Of a stretch of DNA of 34,061 bases, positions 22,278 through 30,615 are shown in pieces. The translations under genes and the position numbers were made by a program. Source of the stretch: JBMZCV01 sp049613665 (GTDB lineage Bacteria > Bacteroidota > Bacteroidia > Chitinophagales > UBA2359); NCBI GenBank assembly GCA_049613665.1, contig JBMZCV010000038.1, positions 1-34,061 of the forward strand, in the 5' to 3' direction. How positions within the stretch are numbered: position 1 is the stretch's first letter; every line of letters starts with the position of its first letter. The notes below the pieces were generated by a model, which was not told where the DNA came from, made no database searches, and worked only from the letters and a program-made list of their open reading frames with translations.

Positions 22278-25200
22278 ATGCAGGCAAAAGGATTAGTGAA
22301 ATTTTTCGGTATTGCACTTGCTTTAGTTTGTCTGTTTCAGCTATCGTTTACCTTTGTAGCGAATCGTGTGACTGACAAAGCGGAAGCTTATGCAACAGCA
22401 CAGACGGCTAGTCAAGAAGGATTAAACGTAGAACAACAGACTTCAGAATTTCGTAAAGCTCGCCGACGTTATCTAGATTCGGTTTCGACAGAATCTGTGT
22501 ATCCACTTTTGGGATATGACTATGATTACGTTAAGGAGCGAAAGTTGAACTTAGGATTGGACTTACAAGGCGGCATGAGTGTCGTGTTGCAAGTAACCTT
22601 AGATGATGTATTACGCTCTTTGGCGGGCATCAACAGCGAAGGTGCAACTTTCAAAAAGGCTTTGACGAGAGCTAAAGAATTGCAAAAGGAAAATTCATCG
22701 GATTTAGTGACGCTCTTTGGACAAGCTTATAAAGAGCAAAACCCTAGTAAAAAATTAGCCGACATTTTTGCGACTTCGGCCAATCAAGGTAATGTTAGTT
22801 TTGAAACTAGCGATGCCGATGTGTTGGCGTTTGTGCGTGAAAAGGCAGACGGTGCTGTTAATCAAACATTTAAAATCATTCGTACTCGGATTGATAAGTT
22901 TGGTGTGACACAGCCTAACGTGAGTCTTCAACCATCAACAGGGCGTATCGTAGTAGAGCTTCCTGGTGTAGATGACCCAGACCGTGTTCGTCAGTTATTG
23001 CAAGCAACGGCTAAACTTGGTTTTTGGGAAGTATATGAAAATAGTCCCGAATTTGGTGCTACTTTGGTGGCAGCAAATGATGCCTTGAAAAAGAGTTTAG
23101 GCATAGAAGAGCTTAAAAAAGAAGACAATGCTGCAACTGATAAGGCTGCAAAAAATGATTCGACAGATGTAGCTGCTAATGATACGACAAAAGAAGTCAA
23201 TTTGTTAGATGGTGCTACGGCTGATAGTGATTCTTTGAGCCAAGATGAGTTGCGTCGTCAAAATCCTTTGTTGAGCGTTTTTGGCCAAGCACAAACTGCT
23301 GGCCCTGTTGTGGGTTATATCAATGCCATTGATACTTCTAAGTTTAATGAGTATATGAAAATGCCAGAGGTAAAAGCAGAATTTCCAGAAGATATCAAAT
23401 TGCTTTTGGCTGCAAAACCTATCGAATCGGATAATGGCTCAAATATTTATCCTGTTTATGCGATACAAAGCCGTTTTGGTAATGTATTTAAAGCTCCTTT
23501 AGAGGGTGATGCGATTACGAGTGCGAAATATGATTATGATTTTAACCAAAATCTAGTCATCAGCATGAATATGAACCAAGAAGGTGCGGCTAAATGGCGT
23601 AAATTGACAGGTGAAAATATCGGCAAAAGTGTTGCTATCGTACTAGATGAATTGGTATATTCTGCACCTACTGTTCAGCAAGAAATTTCTGGTGGTAGCT
23701 CGCAAATTACAGGTCAGTTTGACTTGGAAGAAGCAGAGGATTTATCCAATATCTTGGAAGCTGGTAAATTGCCTGCTCCTGCTCGTATTATTGAGGAGGC
23801 GGTTGTAGGACCATCTTTGGGACAAAAATCTATTCGTGCAGGCTTATTGTCGTTGCTAGTAGGTATGTTGTTGGTGTTAGGCTTTATGATATTCTATTAT
23901 AGCAGTGCAGGTATTGTCGCAAACATCGCTTTGTTGCTCAACTTGTTTTTCGTAATTGGTGTATTGACTTCGATGGGTGCTGTTTTGACACTACCTGGAA
24001 TGGCTGGTATCGTGCTGACCATTGGTATGGCGGTAGATGCTAACGTAATCATATTTGAACGTATTAGAGAGGAATTAGCGGCAGGAAGTGGTATTAAAAA
24101 GGCGATTACCGACGGTTATTCCAAATCTTATTCGGCGATTATTGATGCCAACGTAACGACATTGATTACAGCAGCTATCCTTTTCTACTTCGGTTTAGGT
24201 CCAGTTCTTGGTTTCGCAACGGTATTGATGATTGGTATTTTCTCTTCATTGTTTACTGCAATTCTTATCACTCGTTTGATTATCGAATGGTGGATGGGCA
24301 AAGGTAACGAAATGAAATACTTTACCAACTTATCGGAAGGTGCATTCAAAGGTTCAACTATCGACTTTATCAATAAAAGAAAAATGGCTTATGTTATAGG
24401 CGGTTCAGTTATTGCTATCGGTGTTTTATCTATCATATTCAAAGGCTTCGATTATGGTGTTGATTTTGAAGGTGGACGTACTTATGTAATAGACTTCAAA
24501 CAAGACGTTTCTAGCTCTGACGTGACTGAAAAATTGACAGATGTATTTCAAGCAAAACCTTTAGTTCGTACTTATGGCGGTGCTAATCAAGTGAAAATCA
24601 CGACGAATCACATGATTGCAAGCGATAGCCCAACGGCAGATACGGAAGTAATGAACAAATTGCACAAAGGTTTGCAAAGTATGTTAGGGGGTGTTTCGTA
24701 TGACGATTTCACGAAAGACCACTTGATGAGTTCGCAAAAAGTAGGGCCAACTATCGCAGATGATATTCGTGGCGGTGCTTGGAAAGCAACTGTTTTAGCC
24801 TTGTTAGGTATCTTCTTATATATCGCTGTTCGTTTCCGCAAATGGCAATATGGTTTGGCAGCAGTTGTGACAATCATTCACGATACCTTGATTTTGTTGG
24901 CAATTTTCTCTGTATTCTCTGGCATCTTGCCTTTCTCACTAGAGATTGACCAAACATTTATTGCGGCATTATTGACGGTAATCGGTTATTCGATAAACGA
25001 TACCGTGGTAGTATTTGACCGTATCAGAGAGTATTTAGCATTGAACCCTAAGCGTAATCAAAACGATGTAATTAATGATGCGATTAACAGTACACTTAGT
25101 CGTACAGTAGTTACTTCATTGACGACTTTAATTGTGGTACTTATCCTATTTATTTTCGGTGGCGAAGTGATTAGAGGTATGTCATTTGCTTTATTAATCG

Positions 25201-25346
25201 GTATCTTAGTGGGTACATATTCTTCTATTTTCGTGGCGACTCCTATTGTTGTCGATTTGACACAAGCAGAAGCTAACAGAAGACTAAAAGCAGAAGACCA
25301 AATGAAACGCAAGCAAAAGAAAACGAAAAAAACAGCTAAGGCGTAA
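22278..25346 (+). CDS. secDF: Protein translocase subunit SecDF (fused SecD-SecF)
   Basis: 1,022 residues, the fused form normal for Bacteroidota. The SecD half starts with a membrane segment (~7-27), then NLGLDLQGGMSVVL (the D1 motif), the periplasmic P1 domain with RTRIDKFGVTQPNV and GRIVVELPGVDDPDR, then five membrane segments with GMAVDANVIIFERIREE. The SecF half (from ~710) has YGVDFEGGRTYVIDF and IGYSINDTVVVFDRIREYLA. A ~45-residue Asp/Ala/Thr-rich insert lies at ~275-320. The C-terminus is basic (KRKQKKTKK). SecDF uses the proton gradient to help release exported proteins on the periplasmic side, and so supports all Sec-dependent genes here. Monocistronic, with a strong terminator 39 bases after the stop. 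Confidence 0.97.
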   Translation: MQAKGLVKFFGIALALVCLFQLSFTFVANRVTDKAEAYATAQTASQEGLNVEQQTSEFRKARRRYLDSVSTESVYPLLGYDYDYVKERKLNLGLDLQGGMSVVLQVTLDDVLRSLAGINSEGATFKKALTRAKELQKENSSDLVTLFGQAYKEQNPSKKLADIFATSANQGNVSFETSDADVLAFVREKADGAVNQTFKIIRTRIDKFGVTQPNVSLQPSTGRIVVELPGVDDPDRVRQLLQATAKLGFWEVYENSPEFGATLVAANDALKKSLGIEELKKEDNAATDKAAKNDSTDVAANDTTKEVNLLDGATADSDSLSQDELRRQNPLLSVFGQAQTAGPVVGYINAIDTSKFNEYMKMPEVKAEFPEDIKLLLAAKPIESDNGSNIYPVYAIQSRFGNVFKAPLEGDAITSAKYDYDFNQNLVISMNMNQEGAAKWRKLTGENIGKSVAIVLDELVYSAPTVQQEISGGSSQITGQFDLEEAEDLSNILEAGKLPAPARIIEEAVVGPSLGQKSIRAGLLSLLVGMLLVLGFMIFYYSSAGIVANIALLLNLFFVIGVLTSMGAVLTLPGMAGIVLTIGMAVDANVIIFERIREELAAGSGIKKAITDGYSKSYSAIIDANVTTLITAAILFYFGLGPVLGFATVLMIGIFSSLFTAILITRLIIEWWMGKGNEMKYFTNLSEGAFKGSTIDFINKRKMAYVIGGSVIAIGVLSIIFKGFDYGVDFEGGRTYVIDFKQDVSSSDVTEKLTDVFQAKPLVRTYGGANQVKITTNHMIASDSPTADTEVMNKLHKGLQSMLGGVSYDDFTKDHLMSSQKVGPTIADDIRGGAWKATVLALLGIFLYIAVRFRKWQYGLAAVVTIIHDTLILLAIFSVFSGILPFSLEIDQTFIAALLTVIGYSINDTVVVFDRIREYLALNPKRNQNDVINDAINSTLSRTVVTSLTTLIVVLILFIFGGEVIRGMSFALLIGILVGTYSSIFVATPIVVDLTQAEANRRLKAEDQMKRKQKKTKKTAKA

Positions 25347-25385
25347 GCAATAGTTATTGTTTTTTTTTCGTAGAAAGAGAAATAT

Positions 25386-25432
25386 AAAAACCGCATCAAT
25401 CAAATGTTATTTTGGTTGATGCGGTTTTTTTT
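25386..25432 (+). terminator. Intrinsic terminator of secDF
   Basis: A 19-bp stem (25386-25404 with 25411-25429, one G-T pair), a 6-base loop and a T-run to 25432. It lies 39 bases after the secDF stop, with the next gene's -7 element 13 bases downstream. Confidence 0.92.
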
Positions 25433-25444
25433 AGTTTAATGTAT

Positions 25445-25452
25445 TATATTTG
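25445..25452 (+). promoter_or_regulatory. -7 element of the small coiled-coil gene
   Basis: TATATTTG matches TAnnTTTG. Expected initiation near 25459 leaves about 20 bases before ATG 25479 and makes the TTG at 25455 an unlikely start. Confidence 0.5.
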
Positions 25453-25478
25453 TTTTGAAAAGCAAGATTTCAAAAGCA

Positions 25479-25937
25479 ATGAATAAAAACGAAATTACTG
25501 CCCTTATAACTGAACATATAGAGTTGGAAGAACAGCTTGAAAAGTTGGAAAAAGCTAGAAAACCACTAAAAACGACTTCTAAATCAGGACATACAACTAT
25601 TGATGAGATATTAATAGAAAATAGATTAAATGAGGAAATCATAAATGAGAAAAGTAAAATACAATCTGACATATCAAAGTTAAATAATAGAATAAGCGAA
25701 ATTGTAAATGTTCTTTCAACACTTTTACCTAATAAGGAATCTAAGAAAAAAATAGTAGTTGAAAATGAACAAAAATATTATCGAATGTATCATAAATATG
25801 AACGAAAAACAGAAGAATATTTCACAATGGATGGACCTGATTATAGAGTTTATCATGTATATAAAGGATTTAAAATAGAAAGAATGACAGGTTTTACTAA
25901 GTGGATATGGCAGTTAAAGAAGAAGTTAAAAAAATAA
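25479..25937 (+). CDS. Small coiled-coil protein of unknown function
   Basis: 152 residues from the ATG at 25479; an in-frame TTG at 25455 would add eight residues but lies at the predicted transcription start. I do not recognise a family. Residues ~1-90 are strongly helical, with heptad-like Leu/Ile spacing and many Glu/Lys (TEHIELEEQLEKLEKARK, IINEKSKIQSDISKLNNRIS). The C-terminal third contains tyrosine-rich strands (YYRMYHKYERKTEEYF, YRVYHVYKGFKIERM) and a basic, tryptophan-bearing end (TKWIWQLKKKLKK) that could bind a membrane or nucleic acid. There is no signal peptide. It stands alone between a terminator and a repeat-rich region. Confidence 0.65.
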   Translation: MNKNEITALITEHIELEEQLEKLEKARKPLKTTSKSGHTTIDEILIENRLNEEIINEKSKIQSDISKLNNRISEIVNVLSTLLPNKESKKKIVVENEQKYYRMYHKYERKTEEYFTMDGPDYRVYHVYKGFKIERMTGFTKWIWQLKKKLKK

Positions 25938-26465
25938 CAAATGATAAGCAGTAGAATAGTAGTTAAACGATATTTTATCGTCTTTGGCATTAGGATAACT
26001 TCGCAAGCTCGTTATGACAAAAAAGGGAAAAGAATTTCAAAAAAATATCCCAACGGGATAATATAACATAGCGTAGGGTTTCAACCCTATGTCTAAATAA
26101 TGAAAAATAACAAGCTCTGAAAGAGCGATATAAAACAAAAAATCGCTTGTTATCTATGTCACTCTTTCAGAGTTCAGATTATACATTCTATTTTTCATAG
26201 GGTTGAAATCCCATGCTGCAATACATTACTCCTTTGAAGTATCAAAAAATGTTGTTTTATATTTGTTAGCATCTTTTGTTTTGGAAAATGCTTGTCGCCC
26301 AGCAATAAATTACAGGGCTATTTATACCAAAAATGAAATATCAATAGCCTTGTGTTTTAACGCAAGGTGTCACAAAAATGCTTTCGTAACAAATGTTTCT
26401 GAAATAGCATAAAACTTATATTAGTATTCATCACAGCCTTGTGAGCTTTTGTTTTTACTGAAACC
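25938..26465. other. Non-coding region with palindromic interspersed repeat
   Basis: 528 bases with no convincing gene; the 69-codon frame at 26203-26412 has no protein-like features. It holds the palindromic element at 26049-26240 and a related-looking small hairpin at 26348-26367 (CCTTG...CAAGG). Confidence 0.6.
26049..26240. repeat. Palindromic multi-hairpin repeat element
   Basis: Nested inverted repeats share one centre: TTTCAACCCTATG (26079-26091) with 26196-26208, ATAACAAGC (26107-26115) with GCTTGTTAT (26145-26153), and CTCTGAAAGAG (26115-26125) with 26162-26172. The outer flanks also match imperfectly (GGATAATATAACATAGC against the complement of GCAATACATTACTCC). Each arm is itself a small hairpin. 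The style resembles non-coding repeats scattered through other Bacteroidota genomes, which I recall only in general terms. No transposase is present. Confidence 0.7.
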
Positions 26466-27827
26466 TTATTCTTTATCTAGCCAAAACCTTTGAGACAAAT
26501 ATTCATTCCATTCTTCTTTTACTTTAGCCTTAAATTCCAAGAAATCGCAATCAGAAATAGGGTCGAAATGCCCTATTTTGTTATCTTCAACATAGTCAAA
26601 AGTCGCATAATGTTCTTTATCGTTTTTTGAATAAGCATAACATTGAATAGTGATACAAGTTTTTGTATTTTTTAGATTGTTTTTCAACAAATGATACTGA
26701 TTGATTTCTGGCATTAAATATGTAATATCATCTCTTTTGAAATCAACCGTTTTTAAAGATTTATCGGAACTATATTTGCTCGGTAGCATTCGGTAAATAT
26801 CTACATCAATATTACCACGCAATACTTTGATAATAGCATGAGTAAAACCATGATGATGTACAGGAGAGGCACAACCTACTGGCCAAATTTCCAAAACATA
26901 GGGAATACCTGGAGACTCGCCTTGTGATTGTCCTAATGTTATTCTTAAATAAATCTCTTTGTACTCAGTCTCACCATTTCCAAATTCATTATTTTTCAAT
27001 TTATATTCGAGTATTTTGCGAGCAATACCATCTTTTTTTCTGATACTATATTCAATCGCTTGCTCAAAATCTGGAAAGTCTGGCGTATTTAACTGAAAAT
27101 CGGCAACATTCCCATACAAAGTTTGACATTCTTTAGAAAGACTTGTAGATGTAGCTGCTGTTCCTTTTGCTGCAATATTCATTGTGAACTGCGAAGGGCG
27201 AACAACCAAAGCAGGCGGTTCAATCACAATTGGGTCTTTCCAAAGGCTGACCATTTCGATATGTTGAGAGATTTGAATAGTTTTTAGCTTATCTATAAAA
27301 ATATATTTTCCCTTATCATCTTTTGTAAATAAGTTTTTCGGCACGTCATATTGATAATCTAACAAAGCAGTGCTTAAACGCATTTCGCCTTTTCCATAAC
27401 GCAAACGTTTGTTTAAACTATCAATACTTACCCAATAATGGCATAAATTATTTTTATCAATACCTGATGTATATTGGTCTTTTGGCGAAACAATTGATGG
27501 ATTGTCAGGTTTATTGACTAATTCGAATTCTTGAAACTTATTTCTAAAGTTTTCACGCCATTTAAAAACAGCATTTTTCGAATTGATTTCTAAAATAACT
27601 TGCTCACCTTTTTCAGTTTCAAAGCAAACAGATACATTTGATGGCAAGTTAGAATTTTCATCAGTAGAAATTTGAAATACTAAACAACCTTGCCCAGGAA
27701 TTAATAAAGCTTGGTCTTCTACTGGCACAGGTATATTTCCTTTTAGTAGTGGTTGCTCTGTTTTTCTTTTCTTTTTAAATAGAATTTTTGTGGGTTGATG
27801 GTTTTGAATACTGTTGTGATGCGACAC
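26466..27827 (-). CDS. Cupin protein with cysteine-dioxygenase-like C-terminal domain
   Basis: 453 residues, soluble. Residues ~250-445 resemble the cysteine dioxygenase type I cupin. Putative metal ligands are H324 and H326 in SPVHHHG and H379 in INQYHLL, with the following strand KVLRGNIDVDIYR and a late TIQCYAYSK resembling the HxYSPP region of true enzymes. The position of the Cys of the mammalian Cys-Tyr crosslink appears to be A331. Bacterial cysteine dioxygenases are about 200 residues, so the ~250-residue N-terminal half is extra; it looks beta-rich and I do not recognise it. Thiol dioxygenation is possible but the substrate is open. The gene lies downstream of parE on the same strand, separated by a strong terminator, so it is transcribed independently. 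Confidence 0.7.
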   Translation of the reverse strand: MSHHNSIQNHQPTKILFKKKRKTEQPLLKGNIPVPVEDQALLIPGQGCLVFQISTDENSNLPSNVSVCFETEKGEQVILEINSKNAVFKWRENFRNKFQEFELVNKPDNPSIVSPKDQYTSGIDKNNLCHYWVSIDSLNKRLRYGKGEMRLSTALLDYQYDVPKNLFTKDDKGKYIFIDKLKTIQISQHIEMVSLWKDPIVIEPPALVVRPSQFTMNIAAKGTAATSTSLSKECQTLYGNVADFQLNTPDFPDFEQAIEYSIRKKDGIARKILEYKLKNNEFGNGETEYKEIYLRITLGQSQGESPGIPYVLEIWPVGCASPVHHHGFTHAIIKVLRGNIDVDIYRMLPSKYSSDKSLKTVDFKRDDITYLMPEINQYHLLKNNLKNTKTCITIQCYAYSKNDKEHYATFDYVEDNKIGHFDPISDCDFLEFKAKVKEEWNEYLSQRFWLDKE

Positions 27828-27922
27828 TTGATGTTAGTTTTAAAAGTTATTTAATTGTTAAATGAATATAACAAAATAAATTTTAAATAACAAGCTTTTA
27901 TCGCTATAAAATTATTACAAGT

Positions 27923-27980
27923 AAAAAATAAAACACAGATGTGCTAAATTTTTAAAATCTAGCACATCTGTGTTTTATTT
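27923..27980 (-). terminator. Terminator of the topoisomerase IV subunit B gene
   Basis: A perfect 21-bp stem (27926-27946 with 27960-27980) encloses a 13-base loop that is itself palindromic (ATTTT/AAAAT). The stem overlaps the first two bases of the TAA stop complement (27979-27981). A short T-tract follows on the minus strand. It separates parE from the cupin gene. Confidence 0.85.
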
Positions 27981-29853
27981 ACCCCACCAAAGAAACCCCA
28001 GCCTCTTCCACCAAATCATCTTCCTCTACACGCAGATTTTCGATGATAAAACCCTGTCGTTGCGGCGTATTTTTGCCCATATAATATTTTAGTAACTGTG
28101 CGATAGTCGTTTCTTTGCTCAAATAAACAGGCTCTAAACGCATATCTTCGCCAATAAAACGCTTAAACTCATTTGGCGAAATCTCTCCCAAACCCTTAAA
28201 TCGTGTAATTTCGGCTTTGCCACGCAGCTTTTTTATAGCAGCTTGCTTTTCTTCTTCGTTATAACAATAAAATGTCTCTCGCTTATCTCGCACTCTAAAA
28301 AGTGGCGTTTCCAAAATATAAATATGGCCATTTCGCACCACATCAGGGAAAAAGTGGAGGAAAAAAGTCATGAGCAACAAACGAATGTGCATACCATCGA
28401 CATCAGCATCTGTCGCAATCACTATTTTGTTATATCGCAAACCTTCAATGCCATCTTCAATATTCAGAGCGTGTTGCAGCAAGTTAAATTCCTCATTCTG
28501 ATACACTACTTTTTTAGTCAAGCCATAGCAATTCAAAGGCTTTCCTCGAAGGCTAAAAACCGCTTGCGTTTGCACATCTCTCGATTTTGTGATAGAACCA
28601 CTCGCCGAGTCTCCCTCCGTAATAAAGATGGTACTATCTTCCCGATTTTTTTTCTTTTGATTGTTTAAATGAACACGACAATCACGCAATTTTTTGTTGT
28701 GCAAATTCGCTTTTTTCGCTCTTTCTCTAGCCAATTTTTTCACGCCAGAAAGTTCTTTTCTCTCTCGCTCCGATTGCAAAATACGCTTTAAAATCGCCTC
28801 CGCAATATCTTTGTTTCTATGCAAAAAATTGTTTAAATGCTCTCTCATAAAATCGACAATAAACGAGCGAACCGTTACGCCATCAGGAGCGATATGGCTA
28901 GAACCGAGTTTTGTTTTCGTTTGTGATTCAAATACAGGCTCTTCTACTCTAATACTTATCGCACCGATAACAGAAGACCGAATATCAGAAGTGTCAAAAT
29001 TTTTGCCATAAAACTCACGCAAAGTTTTCACAATTCCTTCCTTAAAAGCATTCAAATGTGTGCCACCTAGCGGCGTATATTGTCCGTTCACAAAACAATA
29101 ATATTGCTCGCCATATTGATTGCCGTGCGTCATCGCCATTTCAATATCGTAAGCTTTTAGATGAATAATAGGATAGCGAATATTATCGACATCGGATTTT
29201 CGTGTGAGCAAATCGAGCAGGCCATTTTTAGAATAAAAGCGTTTTCCATTCAAATAAATGCTCAAACCTGCATTTAAATACGCATAATTCCACAGTTGAT
29301 TTTGTATAAATTCGGCAATGAAATGATAGTTTTTGAAAATGCTTTTATCTGGCTCAAAGATGGTTGCAGTGCCGTTTTCGCCTTCTCCTTTCACGATAGC
29401 ATGGTCAGTTGTCAATACGCCTTGCGAAAATTCAGCGACCTTTATTTTGCCATCTCTAATAGACTGCACCTTAAAATAAGACGACAAAGCATTTACGGCC
29501 TTTGTACCGACACCATTTAAACCGACCGATTTTTTGAAAGCCTTAGAATCGTATTTTCCACCAGTATTTATTTTCGACACACAATCAATAACCTTTCCGA
29601 GCGGAATACCTCGCCCATAATCTTGTACTGTAATGCGTCCTTTTTCAAGCTTAATGTCAATTTTTTTGCCATGACCCATCACATATTCATCAATAGAGTT
29701 ATCTATAACTTCCTTTATCAAAATATAAATACCATCATCTTGCGAAGAGCCATCGCCTAATTTTCCGATATACATTCCAGGCCGCAAACGGATGTGTTCA
29801 CGCCAATCCAATGAACGAATATTGTCTTCTGTATAAGTTATTTTATTTGACAT
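27979..29853 (-). CDS. parE: DNA topoisomerase IV subunit B
   Basis: 624 residues, a type IIA topoisomerase ATPase subunit of ParE length. GHKL ATPase: EVIDNSIDE (48-56), DYGRGIP (78-84), GGKYD (98-102), GLNGVGTKAVNALS (111-124). Transducer domain: ~220-400, with the QTKTKLGS switch-lysine motif (311-318). TOPRIM: EGDSASGS (413-420) and DADVDGMHIR (482-491). The C-terminus has RFKGLGEISPNEF (551-563). It pairs with the ParC subunit to decatenate and relax DNA; parC is not adjacent in this window. A TATTTTTG box lies 58 bases upstream of the ATG. GyrB is the alternative, but the size and RPGMYIG/GEISP context fit ParE better. Confidence 0.92.
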   Translation of the reverse strand: MSNKITYTEDNIRSLDWREHIRLRPGMYIGKLGDGSSQDDGIYILIKEVIDNSIDEYVMGHGKKIDIKLEKGRITVQDYGRGIPLGKVIDCVSKINTGGKYDSKAFKKSVGLNGVGTKAVNALSSYFKVQSIRDGKIKVAEFSQGVLTTDHAIVKGEGENGTATIFEPDKSIFKNYHFIAEFIQNQLWNYAYLNAGLSIYLNGKRFYSKNGLLDLLTRKSDVDNIRYPIIHLKAYDIEMAMTHGNQYGEQYYCFVNGQYTPLGGTHLNAFKEGIVKTLREFYGKNFDTSDIRSSVIGAISIRVEEPVFESQTKTKLGSSHIAPDGVTVRSFIVDFMREHLNNFLHRNKDIAEAILKRILQSERERKELSGVKKLARERAKKANLHNKKLRDCRVHLNNQKKKNREDSTIFITEGDSASGSITKSRDVQTQAVFSLRGKPLNCYGLTKKVVYQNEEFNLLQHALNIEDGIEGLRYNKIVIATDADVDGMHIRLLLMTFFLHFFPDVVRNGHIYILETPLFRVRDKRETFYCYNEEEKQAAIKKLRGKAEITRFKGLGEISPNEFKRFIGEDMRLEPVYLSKETTIAQLLKYYMGKNTPQRQGFIIENLRVEEDDLVEEAGVSLVG

Positions 29854-30615
29854 ACTTGATTTTCTTTATTGCTAAATAAAAGATGGAACTATTTTTTTAT
29901 AAATATACTGCAAAAATACTAAAAAAATTAGTGAAAATGAAATTAAGTTTAATACTAAGTAACATATATGTATGGTTGGTAATATTTTTAAGTAAGCAAT
30001 ACTATTCTAGTTTTGTGCAGTTATATAGGCAAATAAAAAAGTAAGCGACAAATAATAGTAACTAACAAATAAGATATTAGCAAAAAAATGTTTTTTGTTA
30101 GCTATTGCTGAGAATTTAAACAACTTTTTTTCTTGAAAAATAAAATATTGTAATGAAAAAAAATACGTTTTTTACTTGTTAGACTTACTAAAATTGAGAT
30201 GAAAAAAATTTATTTATACTGCTAAAATACTGTATTTTATATGAATAATAGCAGCTTTTTTTTTGGGAAAAATAATAATTTATAAATATAGTCTTTTTAT
30301 GTAGTTATATAAAGCTTTGATTATCAGGAGTGTAATTATTCATAACATTCTAGTTACCTTTATTGCAATTAGATAACTTTGGAAAGCCTAAAAATCTGTC
30401 CCTTTTTTATTAGCATTTTTTTTGCATCTTTATAAATAATTTCACAACTTTACATACACTAAGAAGCAAGCACAAGCTAATAAACAACTAATTTATCTTA
30501 TTACATCAAGAAATAAATAAATAAATTGATGCACTCAATTTGCCATTTACTCTTGTCCAACTATCTACTTAAAGCTTATTCAACTTGTCATTTTATTGAC
30601 TAAAAATTTAAAACA
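29854..30615. other. 762-bp AT-rich divergent intergenic region
   Basis: No coding frame or RNA gene is recognisable. It contains the minus-strand parE -7 box, plus-strand boxes TAGTTTTG (30008-30015) and TAACTTTG (30374-30381), and a short hairpin (CAAAAAA/TTTTTTG near 30081-30097). It is notably long for a divergent region. Confidence 0.45.
29911..29918 (-). promoter_or_regulatory. -7 element of parE
   Basis: The minus strand reads TATTTTTG followed by C. Initiation near 29904 gives a leader of about 50 bases before the ATG at 29853. Confidence 0.45.

Noticed and set aside
24185..25399. Minus-strand frames within secDF
   Set aside because: Antisense shadows of a well-defined membrane protein; no promoter or family motif.
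26049..26400. CRISPR array
   Set aside because: The repeats are inverted and nested, not equally spaced direct repeats, and no Cas gene is near.
26203..26412. 69-codon plus-strand frame
   Set aside because: It overlaps the palindromic repeat, starts inside a hairpin, and shows no motif or promoter.
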